Assembly: GCA_025345505.1 (NCBI GenBank)
Contig: JANVCC010000267.1
Span: 2,259,596 to 2,323,595, forward strand
Reading direction: 5' to 3'
DNA: 64,000 nucleotides
DNA from: Todiramphus chloris collaris
Lineage: Eukaryota; Chordata; Aves; Coraciiformes; Alcedinidae
Within the stretch, counting starts at the first letter, position 1. Every line of letters starts with the position of its first letter. The notes under the pieces were generated by a model, which ran no database searches, was not told the origin of the DNA, and worked only from the letters and a program-made list of their open reading frames with translations. Made by a program: the position numbers and the translations under genes. Below, piece by piece: positions 54,911-64,000 of the stretch.

Positions 54911-57059
54911 TTTCACTGGGTGGTGCATAGAATAGAAAATAAACGTGAGAAGAAGCAGGCAGCTGCTGTGGGAGAAGGATGGGGGCTAAGAGCGTTTGAG
55001 TGATGAAACCTGAGGGACTGAGTGAACTGGACCCTGGCTTCCCATTGAAATATCAAGGTAGAGAAAGGATGGGGTGATAGCAACACCAGGATGGTGACAG
55101 GGTCTGGTGTGTGGTCCTTGAATTGCAGCTCCAAGTTGGCATGGGGTGGAGATGTTCTGCTCCAGATCTCTCAAACCAGGCAGCTGTGCTGTGGGGTGCT
55201 TTGGAAAGTCTGATTTCCTCCCTCCCAAATGTGTTTACTCGGCAAGGTTCCTGTTTTCCTGCGGGGTCATGCCTTGATCAGCACCCAAAAAATGGTGGGA
55301 TGGAGCTGTGTCCTTGCAGGTCTGCAACAGGCACCCCTTGATCCTCTTCTCTGGGTGCCCTGGAGGTGCCCGACCTGGGGCAGAGCCCAACCCTGGTAAG
55401 GTGGAATTAAGTGAGCTGTGCAACTGCCCCGATTTATATTGGGATCCGTTCCCATTTCGGCATCCGGGAGCCACGAAAGTCATGCGGAAAAACCAACCCC
55501 CTTTTCCCTCTTCCCCCGGGGAAGATTTGCAGCGTCGTGTCTGAAATGATCACAAAAAATGTGCTCATCTTTTCACTCGGGTTGACCTGACGGCCAAGAT
55601 GCGTCCGGGAACAACCTAATAGCCCATTTCTGTGTCCAGCTGCTTCCGCAGCATCCCCCCCATCCCCTCCCTCCTCCCCCCCTGCCCACGGATGCCTGTG
55701 CAGCCGCGCGGTCTTACCGAGCGCTCGCTTGCAATTTGGTGCTGGGGCCATTGGGAAATTGCTGACAATTTAGATGAAAATGGTTGGAAAATTGCAGTGT
55801 TTAGGCCCATTTTGCGTGGCTGTGCGTGCGCGGAAATTGCAGAGGCGACGCTGGGAGAGGCCAGCGGTTGGAAATAGGTGCTGCTGTTCTGTGGGTGGTG
55901 GGGTGCCCCCCTCACCCTCCCACCCTCCCCACCCTAGTTATTATGTATTTGTAAACAAATGTGTAAATAGAGCAAACGAAATTGCCCTTGAGGGAAAGCA
56001 GGGGATGGATAAAAGCACCGGGAGAAAGGAAACTCAACTGGGAGCCCAAAGTGGAGCTGCCTTTGCTCTGCCACTCTCCCAGCAGAAGCTCACCTCAGCG
56101 TGAAGATGGGGCTGTGCCCCAGCACTGTTGTCACTTGCTGCTCTTTGGGCAGTTAAGCATCTTTTTTTTTGGAGCCATAACATTGTTTTCTCACTGATAG
56201 TTTATACACCTCCTCCAGAAATTTGCCCCACAGACTTGCCTGATAGCTGGAGTAATTTATGTCCTGGTGCAACTTGGGGTGACTGAGAAAGTCTTGCTCT
56301 TTTTTGTTGGGTTTGGTTTTTTCTCCATGCAGTTTGAGTCTCTTTGCAGCCCTGTGTGAGTGATGGGATGGGTCCTTCTCAGTGAGGGGCTGGTGTTACC
56401 CTGAGCTGCTCCTTGCGGGCAGCACAGGGCTGGTGGCACAACTCACCCTCTCCGAGAGGCATCTATTGATCTGTGAAAGCCTCGTGGAGCTGATTGACAT
56501 CTCTGCCCATCCCGTCAAGATTTATTAGATTTATTGATAAGATTTATTTTATCCTTCTGCTGTGACAACGGGAAGAGCTCCTCCCTGGGAGGGGGAAGGG
56601 AGAAGGATACATGCTCGTGGGTCACCCCACCCTTTGCCTAGAGGAGCATCCCATGCCTGGATCCCAGCCCTGTGTCTGCTGGGCGTGTGTTGGCTCAGCT
56701 GGCACCACACTGGCACAGGGATGGGACCATCCCCACTCCCATTCTTTAATTTTTGGGTTGCAAAACCCCTTCATTTGTCAGCAAAAGCTCTAGCCCTGCT
56801 CCACGAGGCTTTCTGAGGAGAATCTTCTCAGCAGCATTGCTGCAGCAAGAAACTGGAAGGGAAAAACCAGCTTTTTGCAGGTTTGGGCTGCTCCTCACCT
56901 CTTCCTAAAATTCAGTGGGGTTTTTTCCCTTCTCTCTCAGCATCCCTCTTACCCTCCTTCCAAGCGTAGGAGCCCCACGAGGTCCCCGTTGCACAAGGCA
57001 GTTTACCTTCAATCCAAACCCCCTGTTGAAGACCCAAGAAGGGAGAAAGAAAGGGCGGG
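54911..57059. other. Gene-free stretch with weak elements
   Basis: Mostly plain. AT-richer patches at about 55730-55850 (ggaaattgctgacaatttag, gtgcgtgcgcggaaattgc, the latter with an NRF1-like word), 55935-55990 and 56460-56550 (gatttattagatttattgataag) could be small elements. C-rich runs lie at 55650-55690 and 55905-55935. No exon is recognised. Confidence 0.45.
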
Positions 57060-57560
57060 GGGGGGAGAGAATGAGGAATCAAACTTGTTGATCGAATTAA
57101 ACAAATTCTCCAAGCCTGGTTTACATGTCCAGAATGAGATGCTAATTAATGAACAGCAAAAAAAGCAGCCGGGATCCCATTTGCATAAATATGCATTGTC
57201 AAACTGTTAGGTAAACAAAAGCACAAGCCAGATTCATTACGCAGCGATCCCAGCGAGGCTGTTCAGTGGGGATTACAGCCTGTGCAATTCTATTTTATTT
57301 TAGTTTTTGCTTAATTTCTTCTTCTGTCTCCAGTTAGAATTCAATTTGCCTGTAATCAGCTGCAGTCAGAAAAGCCTGGTGTAAAACCTTGGCACAAATA
57401 ATGACCAAAGGAAGCCTTTTCCTTTTGCTTTCCTTCCTTGCACCCAGAGATGTGCACGGAGGGACTGTAAATGAAAAGTTGGGGAGTTCAGTAGGTGCGT
57501 GTAGAAATGCATGTGGTAGATTCATTATAATCCCTCTTAATTACAGCTAATTGGGACTGC
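57060..57560. promoter_or_regulatory. Candidate conserved element with paired POU sites
   Basis: ATTTGCATAAATATGCAT at 57179-57196 combines a perfect octamer with an opposed ATGCAT half; TGCAT-AAAT-ATGCA is a near-palindrome. Around it are gatcgaattaaacaaattc, gagatgctaattaatgaacag, ggtaaacaaaagc (forkhead-like) and attcattacgcagcg. Further right are gaattcaatttgcctgtaatc and cttaattacagctaattggg. It is AT-rich with few repeats. Confidence 0.55.
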
Positions 57561-57829
57561 CGACTGCTCTGAAGGTTGAGAGCCGGAGCAGGGAGGTCAG
57601 TCCGTTTGGTGGCTCAGGGGGTAATTACATACACTGGAGTTAATGGGGGTCACTTCTGAGCTTCCTTCTGTTCAGTCCCCACTGATACATGGGAATGACC
57701 CTGGGGGGAATGATCCTGGTCCCTCCCAGGGGGGCTGGGACATCTCATTTCTTAGGAAATCTTTTAATCTCATGGGTTTGCTTCCCCATCCTTGGCTCGG
57801 AAAGGTGTCACGAGAGTGTTTGGGAACAG
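57561..57829. other. Gene-free spacer
   Basis: Plain sequence between two candidate elements. Confidence 0.4.
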
Positions 57830-58180
57830 AAAGAGCACTGCAGTGGCTGTAAAATAATCATAACTAGCTGTTAAAAGGATAATTGAGATGTCTCCTGTCT
57901 AACAGATAGTTGGATGGATGGACAGATCGAATTGAGGAATTATGGGGGTTTATTATTTGCTCTTGGTATGTTTTCTTTGATGCTCTCTAGGCCATTTATT
58001 CTACCACATTAGCTGATTCTTATTTTGATATTGTAATTTTCATTTTGGTGAAAGCACCCACAGGAGCTGAATGAGAGCTCATCAGCATAAACTGAAAGGA
58101 AGAAATAACTTATATTAAATGTAACAATATTTTTTTCTTAAATAAGGAAAGAAACCAAAGTGATGTCAAGATACGGGCGC
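57830..58180. promoter_or_regulatory. Candidate conserved element
   Basis: Includes gtaaaataatcataactagc, aaggataattgagatg, cagatcgaattgaggaattatggg, ctaccacattagctgattc, gatattgtaattttcattttgg and gaaataacttatattaaatg. AT-rich, nearly CpG-free, with many homeodomain-like cores. The short ggatggatgg run at about 57912 is the only simple repeat. Confidence 0.45.
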
Positions 58181-59639
58181 AGCGGAATGCAATCAAATTG
58201 CTGCTGCTTGGAGGCTTGAGCCAGGGAAGCTCGTTGTTTCTGGGCTCTTGAACAAGCTACAAAATAAAAGGCTTTTTTTTTTTTTCCCACTGAAAAAAAG
58301 AGAGGGAGCTGAGTCCCCAGCAAGAGCCCTACTAAGAGCAGCTTTCGCTCCGTGCTTGCGCTGCTGCCATCATCATCTGCTGGGGTCAGTTCTTGCAGCC
58401 AGGCTCGAGTGGCTGCGATGCCTCCTACCACGGGCAGAGCTGGGCAGGTCAAGACTAGAAGCGTTTTGGGAGGCCACAGGAAGCTGTAGATCAGACCTGA
58501 ATGCCCCGTGTCAAACCTCTCCCCATCTGCTGACTTTTTTTCTTGCTGTGCCGAAGGTTTGGAGCACAAAGTCTGGGGAAAAAAAACCCCAAACCAAACA
58601 AACCCCAAAGCTTTTTGCTGAATGGGAGGGATAATGGGTAGCAATTCCCTGGAAGGCTCCCCGAAGCCAAGGCAACCGCCTGGAAGATTGCGTTGGCATC
58701 CTTAGGTGAGCTGCTTTCCTCCTGGCTTGGCAGTGAGCTGGTGCTGAAGAGGAGCTTTCAGCAGATGAATGAGTCCAGTTGGCTCCAGCTGCCCCCTCAG
58801 AGGCTTAAGGGCTTTGTTGAGTCAGGGCTTTCCAGAAGCTCTTTTCAAATCTCATGGTTATTATTTAGATTTTTCCGCTGCTGTTTATTCCATACAGATC
58901 ACCGGGCTCATTCTTCCCCACAAAGAGCTTACTTTTCCTGGTGTTTTTATTTTTCTACTGCAAGGATTAAATCATTCTCCTGTAGTGCATCATCCTCTCC
59001 TGGACACTGACCTCTCCAGGCATGATGCTGAGCTTTGTTCCCATGGGGACCATCCTGCAAGATGGCTTTAGCTGGGGTTCCTTCATCCCATCAGTTCTGA
59101 CCGTGCTGCCCCAGGGGTGGGAAGCCAGGACATCATTCTGTCCCAGGAGCCAGGCCAGGCATCTGCCATCTCGTTATTGATCCAGCCCCTTGCAGACGTG
59201 GTACCTGCCCGGGTCCTGGGGACTCATTGCAGTTTGGCTGAGCTGGGAGCCTCAGGGCTTTGCAACAAGAGAGGTGTAAAGAATTTCTTCCTGCTCTCAG
59301 GGGCTCTGGGACAATTCAGGGTTAAATGGATCCAAACAAAGGCGAGCTGCGTGATTTTGCCTCTGTGGGATGCTCTTGGGGCAGCAGCTGGTGGTCTCAT
59401 CTCCAGGGAAATCTGCTGTTGCAAAAGGGATTGAGGGCATCTCCATAGGGATCAGGTCCCAGAGAGTTCCTAAGATTGGCAGAAAGGGGAGAAGAGTGAT
59501 TTAAAAACTGTGAATCGCAACTTCGTAGCATTTCCTTGAAGGACTTCCAAAAGAGTTTGAGAAAGGAGCGAAGCAATGTTTGGGCTCCTCGCATCCTCTA
59601 ATCCTCCCTCCTTTCCTTGGCACAGATTTGTGAAAGAGG
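58181..59639. other. Gene-free stretch
   Basis: T14 run at about 58273-58286 and A8 near 58578. Open frames of up to about 168 codons on the minus strand resemble no known protein. Nothing else is recognised. Confidence 0.45.
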
Positions 59640-59880
59640 CAGATGAGAGATTTCCTGTTTGGCAAAGAGGGGCAACAGGAGATTAAATCAACCTGCTCAT
59701 CTCCGCGCTTCTAACACAGTTTGAAAGATGCTTAAATATTTATTTAAAAAGAAGGGGGGTGGGGGCAGCAGTAGAAAGAGGGGGATACATAAAATTAAAA
59801 TGTTCATTATCTCACAATTCATATTTAATAAGAGTCGTCGTTACAGCTGGATAATGGATTTCCTGCTGTAAATGTCTTTC
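59640..59880. promoter_or_regulatory. Candidate AT-rich element
   Basis: Includes gatgcttaaatatttatttaaaaag, cataaaattaaaatgttcattatctcacaattc (in part), catatttaataagag and ggataatggatttcc. A G-rich tract (ggggggtgggggc, about 59754) splits it. Weak to moderate call. Confidence 0.35.
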
Positions 59881-60279
59881 CCATTTCTACAAGCCCAGCC
59901 TTGGTTGGGAAGGGCTGGGGACACCTGGCAGGGGGGAAGACACAGATGGTTCTGCGAGGTGGGAGTCAGGAGGACGTACCCCCCAAATCCACCAGATTCT
60001 TGCTTTTCCAAGAATATTTCACCCTATCCTGCCGGAGGGGAAGGTGGAGGTGCTGGAGTTGAATTGCTGGGATGCTGCTCCATGCTGGGGAGAGCTCAGG
60101 GTTTTGGTTTGAAGCAGAGGGGGCAATGGGTTGGTTGGCAGGCAGGTCAGCGAGCTCTCAGCTGCTGGCTGGATCTGTATTCCCATTTTCCCCACGATCT
60201 ACCCCCGGGGACTTGTCAGCTTTGCTTTGAAACAAAAGCTCTCATTGAGCAAAATCCCAGGTCCGTTGGCTCCAAGAAG
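59881..60279. other. Gene-free spacer
   Basis: GC-rich unique sequence without recognisable features. Confidence 0.4.
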
Positions 60280-60680
60280 ATGCAGTGCAAGGGCTATTAA
60301 ATATTAACATGCCAACAACATTAAGAAAATCCAATGGAACTTAAGTGACTTCGAATGTGAAGCACTGATTAACTGCTGGAAGGGATTATTGAAGAAGTAA
60401 ATGGAAAGTAACACAGGGAATTGCCTGATATGGATTGATCAGAGGCTCCCTTTGGACCAGGATGGGCTTATTAGCCACACTACCTGATGCTGCTGTTCAG
60501 AAGCGTGGTTAGTCGAGCTACTTTGGCTCGCTCTTTCTATCATCTTATTAGAAATCCCCGGGTAGTGAAATATCTCCAAATAGGATGAAGCTGTATTTAC
60601 TAATTTGTGAGGATTAGCAGGAATAGAATTATTAAGATCCTTATCAGAGGCTGTTGTGAGGTATGTGGCTGCTTTTGTTG
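60280..60680. promoter_or_regulatory. Candidate conserved element
   Basis: Contains gctattaaatattaacatgcc, caacattaagaaaatcc, gcactgattaactgctgg, gatatggattgatcagagg (PBX/HOX-like GATTGATC), gggcttattagcc, catcttattagaaatcc, gtatttactaatttgtgagg and gaattattaagatccttatcag. About 400 bases of repeat-free, AT-rich sequence with sharp contrast to GC-rich flanks. Confidence 0.5.
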
Positions 60681-61369
60681 GATCTTCTTCCCAAGAATGC
60701 TGCAGCAAAGGCTCTGGATGCCGGTCCAGCCAGGGCAGAGGGATGCTGAGCGGCTGTCGGGTTTCCCCCTGCCTTCCCAAAATTTTAGTCAAAAGCCTGA
60801 AGAGGTGAGAAAAAACTCCCTGAGAACAAGGGGTAGAGGATAATGCTCTTGTCTTCCTTGGTTCTGAGAGTTTCTGTTTGTTAGGGCTGCATCTCTGCGC
60901 TCACCTCTATCTCCTGTGGGATCCTTGTGCTGAAAGGGCTGGGAGGAGGTTTGGGGTGAGATGCTCCAGGTACCTCCTGGTCTCCTTCTCTCAGCCCAAG
61001 CTGAATCCAGGGCAGGGATGGAAAGGAAAGAATTGTACCAGCTTTATAATAAATGTCTCTGGCAGGGACAGGTGGCTTTATTAACTCCATTTGTCTTCCA
61101 CAGCCACACAAATAGTGGCAATAAATCACCCAATCACTGACAGGAATGGACAGAGCTCATGGGGACAGCCCGGCCCTGATCCCTGCCTGCCCTCGCTGCT
61201 CTCAGGAGGGTGCAGCCAGCAGAGCCCATCTTGGCTTTGCAAACTGAGGAAAATAGGTTTGTTGCCAGGAGTGAAGTGGCAAAAAGCTGGTGATTTGCTG
61301 GGGAGAAAAAAAAAATCCCCACTAGTCTGAGATTTGTGTGAGTGGATGTAAACCCTGCTACAGTCTCCG
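60681..61369. other. Gene-free spacer
   Basis: Plain sequence; A9 run near 61307. No feature is recognised. Confidence 0.45.
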
Positions 61370-61430
61370 CTGTGGGGAAACTGAGGCACGAAGGGAGTAT
61401 CCTGTGGCTAGTAAGACTATGGCAGGAGGT
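61370..61430 (+). mobile_element. Ancient L3/MIR-type element relic
   Basis: TGTGGGGAAACTGAGGCACG (61371-61390) followed by aagggagtatcctgtggctagtaag and gactatggcagg keeps the order of the ancient-LINE core (gatggggaaactgaggcac, then a ccaaggtcacacagctagtaag-like part, then tggcagag). It is short and diverged, with no coding content. Confidence 0.5.
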
Positions 61431-63243
61431 GACCGGCAGCAAGTGGCCTTGTGCAGATGCAAGCTGATGGCCACAGCAGCATGTCCAGCCCTTCAAATAC
61501 CAATTCCTTTCCCAAGGGAGCCAACACATGTGCTGAGCTGCTGTGTGAGCCCATGGGTGCTGAAGATGCAGGTTCAGGGGTCACGGGGGGCTGCCTGGTG
61601 GGACAGCAGGGACCTGAAGGCTTAGCCCTGTGCCACGGGCTTGGGATGCGCAGCGAGAGCCTCCCAGCACAGCTCTCCATGCCACCACGCTGCTCTTCCC
61701 CTGCTGTAAAGAAATCCACCCTTCTGCCTTCAAAATGCAGGGGTTTATGTTTGCTTTAATGGAAGACTCTTGTCTTATTGATTTCAAGCCGCGTGCCGGC
61801 GAGGCAGAGCATCGGGAGGCAGAGCGAGCGATCGATGGGGATCCCATGAGCTGCTGCCACTGCTCTCCAGAGTCGCTTTGCTCCCAATCATTGTGGGGAA
61901 TCTCGTCCCCCCCCTGCTCCATGCATGAGCCACCCTCCCTGCCTTGCAGTCCTGAGGGTCCTCTCAGGACATCTGACATGTGAATCTGGCTGCTGTCCTC
62001 CTCTGGAGGTGGAGGAGCTGGTTTCCCAGCTCACATCCAAGACAAGAAGCAATCCGTCCTGGCCAGGCAGCCTCAAAGGCTCAAAGCCTGGGGCCAGCAG
62101 TAATAGAAAACTAAAAATGTTTTGTTTCAGCTTTATTGCTACCATTTGTTCTCTCTCAACACTTAGAAATAGAGATTTGGTAATGGATTGGCTGTTTATG
62201 TTTGATGTTGTTCTATCATCAGTAGGGAAAGTTCTTGGGCTTTGTGAAATAGAGCCCGGGGTTGAGTTTGGGTTTGCCAAACGCTGCCTTTGAGAACCCG
62301 AGTTTGCTGTGGGTGAGGATGGAGGGAAAAATGCCAGTGTTTCCCAGGGAACGTGCACTTTGCTTTTCTATCACCCTGCCTTCCAGAGCATCCATTTTCT
62401 GGAAAAAAAAAAAAATCACCATTCTCCCTTGTTTCAGCGTGGAGCCAGAGAATTGTGTGAAATACCTGCATTTCCTCTAGAACAGAAACCTGTTCCTTCC
62501 CCAGCCTGCCAGGGCTCTTTACCCATGACGCTGCCCTGCAGATCTGCCCCTCGGATTGCCCCCTTATCTCAACCCTCAGCCTGTCAGCCAAAGCAGAGGG
62601 TTCAAGATAAGGTCTGCAGGAGGAGCTCAGCCCTCCTGGCAGCTGGAGCTGCCGTGATGTGTGATGCCTCCAAACCCCGACCCGGGGAAATTCAGCATCT
62701 CGCAGCCCAGCGCCTGTTATTTAGTGCTGCTTTTGGAGAACCTCACTCTGTGGTGATCAGCTTTTGTGGCACCCCGTGAAAGGCGTGAAGGGAGGGAGAC
62801 AGAGCAGGCCCCTTATCTATCTACTTATCTGCCTGCTTTCCTGGCCAAGGAAACCCTGATTTAGGTGGCAAGGTTCCACCTTTTTTAGCTCTAGATGAAC
62901 GAGACTTCAAGGGAGGATTTTATTTCATCTGTATTACTTCACCATATCATACCCCTGTCTTTCTACAGCATTAATCATTCTCGTTCCTCCTCCAAGATCA
63001 CTAGTCTTTCTAATTCCCTGATGTCTTTTTTTCCTTTTTTTCTTTTTTTCTTTTGGCTGCAGAGCTGTGAACACAGTGGGTATAAAGCAGATCCAGGGAC
63101 TCACAGCAGGTCTCCTCTGCTCAGCTCTGCCTTGGGTTACAGTGGTCCCCAGTTCCCAGTGCTGAGCAGAGGAGCTGCAGGTGAGTTGTCAGCAGCTGCC
63201 CCTTTTTTCAATGCGTGAGTCCACGGAGTGCTCTGGGGCCACT
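61431..63243. other. Gene-free stretch
   Basis: Plain sequence apart from an A13 run at about 62402-62414 and three close TTATCT/ATCT words (GATA-type, minus strand) at 62813-62832. The stretch 62090-62240 is AT-richer and might hold a weak element. No exon or mobile element is recognised. Confidence 0.45.
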
Positions 63244-63283
63244 GAAGTGTCCTCATGGACAGAAGAGTCCTCATGGACACTTC
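63244..63283. repeat. Combined direct and inverted repeat
   Basis: GTCCTCATGGAC occurs at 63249-63260 and 63267-63278, an 18-base period. Each copy is itself a short dyad (GTCC..GGAC). In addition GAAGTGTCC (63244-63252) and GGACACTTC (63275-63283) are perfect 9-bp reverse complements, so the whole can fold as one hairpin or two small ones. Confidence 0.8.
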
Positions 63284-64000
63284 TGGGTCCCTGCCCCTGG
63301 AAAGTGCAATGTGGATTTTGTCTCCATCCTTTAGGAGCTTTGATTCCTCAGTTCAGGCAGTCTTGCTCCTCCGGCTCGAGCTCAGCCTTTGTAGATCAGG
63401 GGGACCAGAAAGATATAGTGAGACATCACAGGATGGCACAGTCCCTATGCCAGCATGTGATGGGAAGCTTTAAACATCCCAGATAACTCCCCTTGGTCCA
63501 CCTCAATCAGCAAATCCCCCCTAGTAGTAGCCAGCACAGGTATTTCTGCTATGCCTTTGGGTGCCAGGGAACGTTTCTTCTTTAGAATCCTCTTGTAAAA
63601 TGGATAAAAAGAATTATTTTATGTCAAACCAAAGACCCTCCCAGCAGGTCTGGATGATATAGGGAGGGGACACCGTGAGCCCTGCAGGGATGGCTCTTCT
63701 GAAAGGATCACACGGATGAATTGCGTCGGAAAGCGTGAGCACTGACAATAGGGTTTGTTTTACCCCTGTTTTTATTAGCACCAATTCAGCTCCAGAGTTG
63801 AAGATCCCCTGGATGAAAGTGCATCTCTGAAAGCTTCAGCTCTTTCCCCCCTAATTAAAGTTCAAGGCAGCAATCCTGATGTCTGAGCCTTCTGAGGGCT
63901 CCTGAAAAGCCTCCTTGGCATCCCTGGTGTTTCTAAGTTTAGAGATAAAACCTGTCATCACTCACAACAGCAACTTTTCCCTTAAACACAAACAAACAAG
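63284..64000. other. Gene-free sequence to window end
   Basis: No exon or repeat is recognised. AT-richer words near 63590-63630 and 63745-63870 (gtttttattagcaccaattcagc, cctaattaaagttc) could belong to a weak element. Confidence 0.4.

Noticed and set aside
62813..62832. GATA-site cluster as an independent enhancer
   Set aside because: Three close TTATCT words resemble a short degenerate GATA simple repeat in plain flanks; too little to call a separate element.
1..64000. CRISPR arrays, operons, prophage, tRNA or rRNA genes
   Set aside because: No regularly spaced repeats, no ribosome-binding-site-led gene strings, and no tRNA cloverleaf or rRNA sequence seen; CR1 elements show a vertebrate nuclear genome.

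Overview
The window reads as nuclear DNA of a sauropsid, most likely a bird. The evidence is three copies of the CR1 LINE 3' end, each finishing in the ATTCTATG-type tail typical of avian CR1. Repeat content is otherwise very low, the DNA is moderately GC-rich, and there is one isolated CpG island. Nothing looks prokaryotic, organellar or viral. I recognise no protein-coding exon. The open frames are short, mutually overlapping on both strands, often GC-biased, and resemble no family I know. I therefore call no CDS, RNA gene or pseudogene of a host gene. Short exons and untranslated exons cannot be excluded by eye.

Layout. From 1 to about 11.9 kb there is GC-rich unique sequence with small tandem duplications (2081-2184, 3295-3326, 5692-5738, 7986-8080) and a few patches that look like regulatory elements (3230-3640, 5560-5660, 10070-10210). 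A CpG island at about 11980-12800, broken by long C runs, is the only promoter-like feature. From 13 to 24 kb the DNA is mostly plain, with a minus-strand CR1 fragment (14223-14360), a C21 run, a purine block, and candidate elements carrying octamer, RUNX and forkhead-type motifs. From 24 to 38 kb there is a dense run of AT-rich, CpG-poor blocks full of homeodomain, POU, RFX and GATA-like words. I infer these are conserved non-coding elements. From 38.6 to 39.0 kb lies the decayed 3' end of an ancient L3-type LINE. From 39 to 61 kb come more candidate elements, the strongest at 54330-54910, 57060-57560 and 60280-60680, plus two more CR1 copies (46771-47137 plus strand, 50424-50700 minus strand). 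The last 3 kb is plain.

Taken together, the window looks like the intron or flanking gene desert of a developmental regulator, holding many enhancer-like elements around one orphan CpG island. The target gene cannot be named from this sequence. 'Conserved' is an inference from sequence texture and motif content, because no alignment could be run. I found no new enzymatic or defence-type system. The items most worth testing are the CpG island, the element cluster, and several long inverted repeats inside candidate elements.
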